Source of the DNA: Termitomyces sp. T153
Taxonomy: Eukaryota > Basidiomycota > Agaricomycetes > Agaricales > Lyophyllaceae
DNA length: 64,000 bases
Assembly: GCA_018296165.2 (NCBI GenBank)
Contig: JACKQL020000012.1
Span: 1,148,684 to 1,212,683, forward strand
Reading direction: 5' to 3'
The translations under genes were made by a program, and so were the position numbers. The notes beneath the pieces were generated by a model, which was given only the letters and a program-made list of their open reading frames with translations, made no database searches and was not told the DNA's origin. This document shows, in pieces, positions 55,334 through 64,000 of the stretch. The stretch's first letter is position 1, and each line of letters begins with the position of its first letter.

Positions 55334-57710
55334 ATGCGATCTATTGGAGTTGGTGTGCTTACAGGTTGGATTCAATCCGAAACTTTTATGCGGAGAAATT
55401 GAAGGTATACACCTCAGTCAGCGATACGGCCAGCCATGGTCTCGCAGAGGACAAATCGGGACCCACGATCCAGGAGATCGTCAAAGGTCAAGGTTCAAAA
55501 TTTGTGTGCAGCGAATATGTTTGCGTTCCAGATGAGATTTCTCAAATACAATCGGTGGTCAAGAGATGGACTGAGCAGGAGAACATTGACTGGATCATCA
55601 CTACAGGTGGGACTGGTTTTGGAGTACGCGACATAACTCCAGAGGTCAATCTCTTTACATCCAACAATGACGTGTTCCAATTGAAGTGATGTTTCCCGAA
55701 GGGTAGGCCATAAAACCTCTGGTTGAACGCGAGGCATCTGGTCTTGTACATCTCCTTTTGTCGGCTTCCCTTAAACATACTCCCTTCGCTGCTCTTTCTC
55801 GTCCTATCGCTGGAACAATAGGAAAAACACTTGTAGTTACTCTCCCAGGAAGTGTCAAAGCTGTCAAGGAAAATATGGAGACGCTGCTCAATGCAGGCCT
55901 CGTCGAGCACGCGGTTGAATTAACCAGAGGGGGAACGGGTCAACAGGTGCACGATGAAATGGCAAAGGATAGTGGTGAGAAGTCTAGGGGCCTCTACCAT
56001 CACCATCACCATCATCATCATACGCCACAGCCCAGGTCAACGCTATCGCACGATCCGTCTGGACCAGGCAAGTCAGTTATCGCTTTCAAAGAGATGAATC
56101 AATCTTATTTGCTATTGAAGTATCATCACGCCACAGGCAGTCACCGTATCCACTGATATCGATGCAGGAGGCTCTACAACTGATTGAGAGAAATGTTCAC
56201 TGTCTTGGAATAATAACCCGACGTGTATGTTGCGGCATTTACCTCGGAATAAAGGTTCTTATATCGATTATGCTACAGGTGGAATATAATCTTAGAGGCT
56301 ATGTCCTTGCTGTGGATGTTTCTGCGTCTCAGGATGTGCCTCGGGTTCCCTCGACAAATGTTGATGGTTATGCTGTCAGAGGTCTGCCAATACGCATCCA
56401 TATCTTCTATTGTACTCATGACTTTGTTAGCCACAGACCCTCCGGGTGTCTACAAAGTGCTCACTTCACAAATTCACTCAATCTCTCAAACCGTGCCACC
56501 TGGTTCAGTGTTTCGGGTTAACACTGGTGGGCCCCTCCCCATCGGTTCTGATGCTGTTATTATGGTTGAAGACACTCGCCTCGTTTCCACTTATAAGGAT
56601 TCCGATGGTGACCTTGAAGGAGAGGAAAAGGAGATAGAAATTCTTATAAAAGTACCAGAGAAAGAAAACATACGTTTTCCTGGCACGGATGTCAGAGTAG
56701 GTGATATTGTCTTACAGAAGGGTGATATTATCACGAGTGGAGGTGGTCAAGTGGGAACTTTGGCTTTTGTAGGGAAGAAGGAGGTGAGTGTCAGGAACTA
56801 TATACGAAGTATACGGACTATTTTTGACGCGCTACAGGTTGAGGTATATCGGAAGCCTATCGTGGCCCTTCTTAGTACCGGGAATGAACTCATTGACCTC
56901 CAAAACCCCGTATCACATTCAGGAAATGATTGGGGAGGTATCTACGACACTAATAGACCTTCATTACACGCAGCACTAGAGGGTATGGGTTATCAAGTGG
57001 TCGACCTGGGTATCGTATCGGACGAGTTGGGTCTTTCCCTTCCTTGTCATCTTTGTATCATCATGTTGAGCATTAAATAGCGTCGAATCCCACGTCGCGG
57101 CGATTAGACGTGGTCTCCAAAGCGCAGACATCCTTCTTACCACAGGTGGAACCTCGATGGGGCCAACCGACCTTCTTAAACCAGTCATTGAGCGTCATTT
57201 CAATGGTACTATCCATTTCGGACGCGTAAGCATGAAGCCCGGGAAACCGACTACCTTTGCCACCATCCCCTATGAAAATTCAGTAAAACCCGTATTCGCC
57301 CTACCGGGGAACCCTGCCTCTGCCCTTGTCACGTTCTATCTCTTTATTGTTCCTGCGTTACGTCTACTTGGAGGATGGAGAAAGAGCCAAGTACAACTTC
57401 CTCGTGTCCGCGTTACGGTATGTACATTTCATGTTCAGATTTTAAAATGGTGTTAAAGGACATCGTACAGCTCCAGTCAGAAATCTACCTCGATCCTCGC
57501 ACAGAGTTCCATCGAGTGATTGTTTCACAAGGACCAAATGGTCTCGTGGCGACTAGTACAGGTGGCCAACGTTCAAGCAGAGTCGCGAGTTTGAGTGGTG
57601 CAAATGGCTTGGCGATCGTGCCCCCAAAGACTGAGTCCTCACCTTTAAAGCTGGAGGTAGGAAGTGAAGTCGAAACAGTTATCATTGGGGAAATCCAAAA
57701 ATTATACTAA
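55334..57710 (+). CDS. Molybdenum cofactor biosynthesis protein, MogA-MoeA fusion (gephyrin/Cnx1/CnxE type)
   Basis: Adenylates molybdopterin and inserts molybdate, giving Moco for nitrate reductase, sulfite oxidase and relatives. Nine exons: 55334-55364, 55418-55644, 55707-56071, 56137-56224, 56279-56381, 56431-56783, 56838-57025, 57081-57417, 57471-57710; 643 residues. MogA part first: GVGVLTVSDTASHGLAEDKS, TTGGTGFGVRDITPE, LPGSVKAVKEN. A linker with eight consecutive His (GLYHHHH...) follows. MoeA part: SPYPLISMQEAL, VPRVPSTNVDGYAVR, FRVNTGGPLPIGSDAVI, VEVYRKPIVALLSTGNEL, YDTNRPSL, LTTGGTSMGPTDLLK, FGRVSMKPGKPT, FALPGNPASALVTF. Order G(MogA)-E(MoeA) is as in gephyrin and fungal CnxE, opposite to plant Cnx1. 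Confidence 0.93.
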
Positions 57711-57887
57711 TAAGCTTTCTGCATTATGACTTTTGAAACGTAAACAGTACTCGTGTGTGGTTGAACTGGATTATACATGGCTTTCGTCTCTTGGCTCTTG
57801 TGACGAGTTATCCAGGAATTTGAGATCCGACAAGAACAGAACACCTGCTTTTATTAGTTAAACCAACAAAGCTAACGATATCAAAAA
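57711..57887. terminator. Convergent 3' ends of the CnxE-type gene and UTP8-like gene
   Basis: 177 bp between convergent stops; AT-rich. No terminator motif singled out. Confidence 0.4.
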
Positions 57888-60600
57888 TTATAGGACAAGT
57901 TGCTCTAGCTGATAAAGACCAATCGAGAGCCCAGCCCGCTCGTGCGCCTCTTTCCGTCTCTGCCGCCAATCTCCAAGAGGTTTCTTGCTCTTGTCTTGGC
58001 CAGCTTCCCTGACGGCCTTCATATGTGCCTTGGCAAACATTTCCAGGGGGCCACGCAGCTGTTCCATATCGTCGGTAAACACAATCTCTGGTTCGATTTG
58101 AGCTTGAATGCGTCGAAGAACAGCATGTGCCGGCGGGTGCTGAAGTAGAGTGAGGAAAGACGCATCGAGAAGTGTTTGAAGGAACGAGAGGACCTATTGA
58201 GAGTTCATGTGTAAGCGCAGAAATAATTGCTACCTTTCGTTGAACGTACATTAGGCAAAGATGGAAGATCGCGGGTACCCTCCTTTTCCTTCTCCTTAAT
58301 AATGAATATACCATGTGGGTTTTTCACAATGTCTTTCTTTGACGGCACAAGCCTTGGATCTCGATTCGACCATTGCTTGATCCAATTCTCCAGGACCCTC
58401 AAGACAGCGTAAATATCCTCCGCCTCTTTCAGCGACCGACGTATTGCGGAGCGTAGGGCTGGAGGCGTGGTCGCGTAGCTTACGCACAATGAAAGGAACG
58501 AGGGTAAAGACGGCACGTCGGTTACGGAGTCGACATCCATGGCATTATCGTCTTGAGGCACCACATTGGAACGGTGCCGTGCAACGACGTACTGCAAAGA
58601 CTCTAAGATCTCTGCTTCTGAAAGGTCTATGACCTGTTCCAGAGCCAATTCTATCGATTGCTGAATATATGTGTGTCAGCGACCACCAATTGTGAAACTT
58701 CAATAACGTACCCAGTCGTTCTTGTAACGAAGAGATGCGAGGAGACCACCATTAAGCATACTACTGTTGACTACCTTGTGATTTAAAAGGTACTTGACAA
58801 CTTCTGACGAATATGGCGAATTGGCTGGTTTCGAGGGCTGTATGACCGTCGTCAAAAGGTCTCTGACAAAGTTGTGGGTCAAAACAGCTTGCGATGGCCC
58901 AGCCTCATTCTTAGACGCTTCACCAACTGCCTTGGATTCCCGCTTTTCCCATTCAAAGAAAGCCGCGTTAGCAGCCTGAGGCAGGTTCTTCTCCATTGCT
59001 ATCCTCATTGCTGAGAGAACCCTCATCTTAAAGGGATCATGGGATGGTGCGATCACAGATGAAGACGCAGCCTGATCAATCCATCTTGCGCCAGAAGAGG
59101 CTTGGCCCAACGCATTGGCAATGGTGGAGGTTGCTGGACACATATATGGCACGACGAGGACGCTCGAGCGTAAGGAGGTTCCATCGGATTTGCGTCCAGC
59201 ATCGGCAGTATGAGCTGAAAGTACGAGGAGCGCCTGAGAGGACGAGGCGGGAATAAGCGTCAATTTCACCGTGACGTCTTTGGTTTGTGATAAGGTGGAA
59301 GGGATTGCGAGCGACTGAGAAGCGAGGAGAACGGAGTATTGGAGATCCCAAAGAAGGAGGATGATTTCAGGAGCAGGGGAGTCGGTAAGTGCAGATAGGA
59401 GAACGTGAGAAGAGCCCAGGGAAAGAAGAGTGACTTGTTCCGAGCTCGAAGCTTTTGACTTAAAGGAGAGACCTGTCAAGCGGAATGGTTCCGAGATATT
59501 TATTGACTCGATAGAGTTGTCGTCTTTTGGCTCTAGTCTATAGGAAGACCACGTTCCATCTCGGGCTGAAGGTAACATGAATTGGGACTAAATCTTGTTT
59601 TTTTTTCTCATGACTCACTCAAAAAGCTCATAACACCACTGGGACTACACGACAAGTCCAATATTTGCTACGATAATCCATTAGTGTAAAAAAAAATAAC
59701 GAAGGGTAGAAGTAACTCACATCGGGTTTGATGGGTATTGTAGAGATGTCCAACTCAGACACTTCGTCTGTATTATCAACACAAAATACTCGAATGCGCG
59801 TCGAATCTTTCGAGACTTCAACGGAGACAACAACCGCTCCTGTCTGAGGACTCGCTTGAAGCGGCAGAAAGGTACACGAACTACGCGAGTAGCAATAAGT
59901 CCTGAGGAGAGTTTGTGTGTCCTGCGATGCAGACAAACTCTTCTTGACATTGAGGTCCACGTCCAGAATGGTAAATTCGGATTGAGGCGATTGAGCCAGT
60001 ATCCGGGTCGGTAATTCATCGCAGGTGTAGAGTCCAGATATCTGATGTTGTAACTAAATCCTTGCGATACCAAATGAGCGAAAGAACGGAAAAAAATGTG
60101 GATGTTTACGTACCAGAACCGTCTTTTTCTTTTGCGAAGTACTCTCCTCTAACCGGCCAGACAAATTTTGTCTCCACATCCAAATTGTACAACCGCTTTC
60201 CTCCGCAGGAATATCGGAACATGAAGCGATACCCACATATGTGGAACATATATCGTTATCTCCTTTTTGTGTATTACGAGTTATTGCTGGACAAGAAAAA
60301 GTAATTGAGGGCCCGAGGGTATGTGAAATGACTGGGTGGAGTGTTGATATCTGCTCATGCATGTATAAAAACAAGAACTTCTTTGCCTAAAAAACTGCTC
60401 ACATCCAACACATGAACACCGTCCGCTTGCGCTGCCACAGTCGCATACCCATCCGAGCTTCCTGACGCCTTTCCGTACGTCGCCAAAACGCTTGGGTGTC
60501 CCTGCTGGTTCTTGCTGCTTGAAGCATTTTTGGAGAGCCTTTGAGAAGACGAGTATGTTGAAAGAACGAAAGGCTCGTTGATAGAGGCGCTGACGCGCAT
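57888..60600 (-). CDS. Utp8/NOL11-like nucleolar protein (tentative)
   Basis: Probable t-UTP/U3 processome subunit acting in pre-rRNA transcription and processing. Seven exons: 60403-60600, 60114-60350, 59721-60041, 59619-59667, 58712-59565, 58250-58660, 57888-58193; frame closes at 791 residues. The N-terminal half looks like a beta-propeller: short repeats such as YATVAAQADGVHVLD, STYVGIASCSD...CTIWMWRQ, FTILDVDLN, QILDLSCSPSGVMSFL, VTLLSLGSSHVLLSALTD. The C-terminal half is helical: LLTTVIQPSKPA, VVKYLLNHKVVNSSMLNGGL, LASLRYKNDWQSIELALEQV, DLSEAEILESLQYVVARHR. This layout and the PFxL-type start match Utp8/NOL11, but sequence identity in the family is low, so another propeller protein cannot be excluded. 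Confidence 0.6.
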
Positions 60601-60894
60601 TTGAAGGGAACAGAGGTGAGTGATAATTTTTTGGAGACTGATCAATGGCGGGTTAGATTGTTGCCTCTGGGATGAGGTTAGGGTTTTTCAACACGTGACC
60701 CGTCGCGTCCCGTTCTGAGGGGCACCTGCGGACGACGGCGTATCGTTATTGAAGCCTTTCAAAAGATGTAATATGTTTTCATTGATGGGGCATTGCATAT
60801 ATAATGCGAATTTTCACTATGAAAATTGACCGTTTGAACACTTGAGTCGGCCTGGACCATCACGTGGTATAGTAACCCCCTGGTCCTGACCGTC
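60601..60894. promoter_or_regulatory. Upstream region shared by UTP8-like gene and NDUFAF3
   Basis: 294 bp between divergent starts. Contains aacacgtgacccgtcgcgtcccg (E-box-like cacgtg at about 60692) and a second cacgtg at about 60861, 35 bp before the NDUFAF3 ATG. CACGTG is the core of bHLH (Cbf1/Pho4-type) sites; functional use is inferred. Confidence 0.45.
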
Positions 60895-61568
60895 ATGTCT
60901 CTTCGTCGTGCCTTACAGCTAGGCGCGCCACAACTCTTGAGATCATCTTTGGTAGTCTCCAGGAACACCAGAATACTCGCTCGTCCATGTTATAACCGCA
61001 AGCTGCATGCGACCACCGCAAGGCGGGATAGTTCATTTACCAACATCCTTGCTGATGATAACCCTCCAGCTGTCCAAGTTAAATCAATCACAAACGCTGG
61101 AATCCGGCTACAGGATGGTCTGATGGTTCCTTGTGCTTGCATATTTCTGGAGGGCGAGGTACTCTTATGGGACGTTCCAAAGACACTATGGACAGGATGG
61201 GGAACTGAGCACTTTGAAATATTTGAGACCGTGGTTCCAAGACCAGGTACACATCTACCTGTGCTCGTTGTTCTCACTTCTCACCTAGGACAGAAATTCT
61301 GCTCCTTGGAACTGGGAAGAGCATAGCTAACGTACCCGTGGATCTCCGAACATATTTAAACAAATTGGGCATCCAACTTGATGTTATGGACACGGTTCGT
61401 GGTTTCACCATTTCAATACATTGAAACTCATTTTTGAATCAGAGAAACGCATGCTCAACATACAATATTCTTTCTGAAGAAGGACGACGCGTCGCTGCTG
61501 CCCTTCTACCACTGACCCCGCATTCATGGAAGAAAGCACGGGCACCACGATCAAAATCTTCAAAATGA
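60895..61568 (+). CDS. NDUFAF3: Complex I assembly factor NDUFAF3-like protein
   Basis: Mitochondrial protein helping early assembly of complex I. Three exons: 60895-61246, 61294-61394, 61443-61568; 192 residues. N-terminus is a good presequence (SLRRALQLGAPQLLRSSLVV, then ARRDSSF). The DUF498/Mth938-like domain: VKSITNAGIRLQDGLMVPCA, VLLWDVPKTLWTGW, HFEIFETVVPRPEILLLGTG, VPVDLRTYLNKLGIQLDVMD, RNACSTYNILSEEGRRVAAA. These are the conserved pieces P-E-I-L-L-x-G-T-G and A-x-x-T-Y-N-x-L-x-E-E-G-R-x-V-A-A-A-L. It ends 29 bp from the stop of the convergent ubiquitin-like gene. Confidence 0.92.
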
Positions 61569-61597
61569 CAAGTTGAAAAAGATATCAATACGCTAGG

Positions 61598-62191
61598 TCA
61601 ACCATCTTGTTCCATCCTCTTCCTTTTTCCTTTGCTGGTACTGGGCCCTCCAAAGTCTGCTTCAGACGGATCCTCTCCATCGTCGTCGATTGAAGGTGTT
61701 TGGACTACGACTGGGAGTAATTCGCCTGCGGTGGGCAGCAGATGCAGAGAAATAAAAAAACGTGTTACATTGGGCAATGATAGTGGGGATGACAGGGTAG
61801 CATCAGAATGAATGGGAATAACTTACCTGATGAGTCACGAAATTGTATGTATAGCGTGTCATAGCTTGCCAGGCCGCACTCTTTGAGTTCTTTAGAGACC
61901 CCCAGGACTTCATACTCGGTTGGCCGACCCTTAACCTTGCTTTCCTTGCAAAGTTCAAAATCATTATCGCTCTCAACTTTTGGCACGTCGTCCACTTCAT
62001 TGATAGGAGAAATGAGAGCCGATAAAGCTTCTTGTTTCATTTCAGCAATTGTCGTGGACGGTGGCACCGTGACCAAAATGGATAATTTATGTGATCGCAT
62101 GTGTATATGATGTATTTTTGGCTGAGGTCTTGGAGGCTAAAAATCGGAAGTCTGAATTACAAATGCTGGACCAATATATGGACTTTACCAT
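61598..62191 (-). CDS. Hypothetical protein with a ubiquitin-like fold
   Basis: Three exons: 62189-62191, 61827-62136, 61598-61725; 146 residues. Exon 1 codes only the start ATG, joined across a 52-nt intron to PPRPQPKIHHIHMRSHKLSI. LSILVTVPPSTTIAEMKQEA resembles the first two strands and helix of ubiquitin-like domains, and YEVLGVSKELKECGLASYDT, LYIQFRDSSGELLPV resembles the hydrophobic C-terminal strands. The tail is acidic then basic (SIDDDGEDPSEADFGG; KGKRKRMEQDG), possibly nuclear. If exon 1 is wrong, translation could start at the internal Met at 62100. No named family recognised. Confidence 0.6.
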
Positions 62192-62317
62192 GTTGTGCTC
62201 GTGAACCCCGTCGTCGTTGGTGTCAGTGAACAGAGGCACAATCGAAACTCCGCTCAACTTTTCCCACCAGTATACTCAACCCGGCTCACTCCAAACCACG
62301 TCCCGTGTAGTCTAACT
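62192..62317. promoter_or_regulatory. Bidirectional promoter, ubiquitin-like gene / NDUFA8
   Basis: 126 bp between divergent start codons; includes gtgaaccccgtcgtcgttgg. No TATA. Confidence 0.4.
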
Positions 62318-63016
62318 ATGAGCATCGTCTACCCTACCTCGAAGGAAAAACATGAATTTGTTGATCCGACGCCGATGCCTGACCATATTCCGAAAGTTGA
62401 CGAGGTCGGGGTGACGAGCGCACCACTGAAGAGTGCAGCATTCTTCATCGGGGCCTACTGCAAAGAATACAATGGTTCGTCCGTGAACTTTTCGTCGGTT
62501 ATAAAGAAAGCTGAGATTTTATGGTACTTCAGAGGACTTCATGCTTTGTAAGGCTGAGGATAGGAACCCAGAACACTGTTTGAAGGAGGGACGGAGAGTG
62601 ACTAGATGTGCGACTGACTTGTGCGTGACCTACGCCTCTTCTGGCATACATATTCAGTATCTAACCTCCATGCTCCCTTAGGATCAACAAAATGCGTGAA
62701 AACTGTTTAGAACAATTCCAAGCGCACTGGAACTGCCTAGAGAAGAATAACCAGGCATGCACATACCGGTATCTTACCAAAATCCACAGGACTAACTTGA
62801 AACCGTGTAGGAATATTACCTCTGTCGCAAACCCGAACGGTCTCTAAATGCATGCATGTTTGAGAAGCTGGTGTGTCGATCAATGAGCATGGTTTTGTGC
62901 CCCAATCTTACCCTTGATATCCTTAGGGACTTACTAAGACCATCCCGGGGACACCAGAAGGCCAGGTGCCAATACATGAAGTCAAGAACCCATACTACAA
63001 GTCGGTTCAGAAATGA
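62318..63016 (+). CDS. NDUFA8: Complex I subunit NDUFA8 (PGIV/19-20.8 kDa, twin CHCH)
   Basis: Intermembrane-space accessory subunit of complex I imported by the Mia40 disulfide relay. Five exons: 62318-62474, 62533-62620, 62682-62754, 62811-62870, 62927-63016; 155 residues. Sequence landmarks: EFVDPTPMPDHIPKVDEVGV, TSAPLKSAAFFIGAYCKEYN, then Cys motifs FMLCKAEDRNPEHCLKEGRR and VTRCATDL, ENCLEQFQAHWNCLEKNNQ, EYYLCRKPERSLNACMFEKL. Twin CX9C spacing is clear in each pair. The C-terminal TIPGTPEGQVPIHEVKNPYY is family-typical. The third intron begins GC (CAG|gcatgc ... gtgtag), a GC-AG intron imposed by the reading frame. Confidence 0.95.
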
Positions 63017-64000
63017 ACGCTTGTCCACGGGCAATATAGATGCTTGTATTATCTAATTCATCTTTCATGTTTTTGGACACGCCTATACTTTCGAGACTGG
63101 GACGTGAACGAAGCATACGGTGGGTCTCGAATCATCTTGAAATGACTGAGAGCGCCGTGTTGGGTCAGATTGGATTTTCCTCGTTATATTCTTCCAGTGT
63201 CGCTGTGACATGTGGGTTGCAAAATTCATCGCTCCCTTGATTATAATAACGTGATTTTGTAACCCGAAGTACGCGCCTATTGACTTCTCGTTCTATCAAA
63301 GTTCTGCTATACTTCATACATTTTTATCTAAGTTTGCTATCGGGACATTTCAGCAAGGCGCGCGATGGTCCGCTGTCAGCCCGAACTCAGAACTATCGAG
63401 GGAACGATGTTCACGGGACCACATCATCGCGCAATCTTCTCCCTCCGCATTACGGGTAGAGACAGTCTGAAGCTGTGGACAGGCAGGTCAATATCCTGAA
63501 CAACCATGATATCTGACTTCGTTTGTTTCCGAACCCTAATGGTTTCATAAAAGCATGACATGACGGTCAAGATGGACAGTGAGGTGGTGGAAGACCAGGC
63601 GCATAGCGATGTTCTACTCACTCAACATTATGACAAGGTATCAGACCATTCAAGGATGCAGACCAAAAACGGTTTGGATTATTTCACGAGTCACAATCCC
63701 CTCTAATTGACGTTGAGACATGTATGTACAAATTATTGTCCTTTGCAAACAAGCTTTGCACATGAGCCAAACAACGCGAAATCGTCACTTTCACATACAA
63801 ATCTTCGACGAACAATAATTCTAAAGAACGCATGCACCATTTGGATTCATACTTTCTTGTTTGCAAAGGACAATAATGCTTGAAGGACGCTTCATTGCGT
63901 GATCGAGTCATCACCATTGCACTCATGAAGGCCTTTGAGCAAATTAAGTTTTAATGTACCTACTTTCACTTTCATGCGAAGCATCTGGTCACAAGCAGAT
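63017..64000. other. Intergenic end of window with one MITE-like element
   Basis: 984 bp with no supported gene; only short chance frames. Holds the small inverted-repeat element at 63732-63877. Confidence 0.5.
63732..63877. mobile_element. MITE-like element, 146 bp, perfect 22-bp inverted ends
   Basis: Starts attattgtcctttgcaaacaag (63732-63753) and ends with its exact complement (63856-63877). The interior has no coding capacity. A diverged relative occurs at 28190-28267 plus 29859-29906. No clear target duplication was identified at its borders. Confidence 0.75.

Noticed and set aside
56069..56136. GC-AG intron in the Moco protein gene (CCAG|gcaagt)
   Set aside because: It gives the wrong frame for SPYPLIS. 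A GT donor two codons later (GGCAA|gtcagt) closes the frame.

Overview
The window reads as a mushroom-forming basidiomycete (Agaricomycete-type) nuclear chromosome. Reasons: densely interrupted genes with introns of about 45-60 nt, a fungal-only gene set (DASH subunit Spc19, Atg29, Cdc14/SIN protein, Mgm101, Aim22/Lip3-type lipoate ligase, Rpl10a with fungal intron style), and repeats that have lost almost all CpG. No tRNA, rRNA or CRISPR was seen. Species was not determined.

Layout. 1-2.56 kb: minus-strand, stop-riddled Gag/protease remnant of a Ty3/Gypsy-type element. 2.84-4.84 kb: two host genes, NDUFA1-like complex I subunit (+) and lipoate-protein ligase (-). 4.97-16.75 kb: one degenerate Ty3/Gypsy LTR retrotransposon (+) with two later insertion sites: a Tc1/mariner-like element in its RT region, and an insertion in its 3' LTR that itself carries a young-looking solo LTR. 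16.75-22.56 kb: unclassified CpG-free repeat field with an inverted duplication and a 22-bp minisatellite. 22.56-30.1 kb: gene-poor host DNA with one multi-exon hypothetical gene and a 1.6-kb transposon-like insertion.

30.1-63.0 kb is a compact gene block: SPT3 (+), DDI1 (-), ATG29 (-), IMPACT/YIH1 (+), succinate-semialdehyde dehydrogenase-like ALDH (+), FAH-domain protein (-), CDC14/SIN protein (+), COA3 (-), small secreted protein (+), SPC19 (+), vWA protein (+), GCP5-like gamma-tubulin complex protein (-), RPL10A/uL1 (-), MGM101 (-), CNX1/gephyrin-type molybdenum cofactor protein (+), UTP8-like protein (-), NDUFAF3 (+), a ubiquitin-like-fold hypothetical protein (-), NDUFA8 (+). Six genes serve mitochondria (NDUFA1, lipoate ligase, COA3, MGM101, NDUFAF3, NDUFA8); others serve microtubule/kinetochore function (SPC19, GCP5), transcription (SPT3), protein quality and autophagy (DDI1, ATG29) and stress translation control (IMPACT). 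They are housekeeping neighbours, not an obvious pathway cluster.

Most striking signals: an apparent AT-AC intron in the lipoate ligase gene, two 7-nt microexons in one ALDH gene, and a retrotransposon whose 5' LTR keeps 13 CpGs while its 3' LTR has none. Exon models were deduced by eye from splice signals, reading frame and family motifs; exon lengths were checked for frame closure where coordinates are given.
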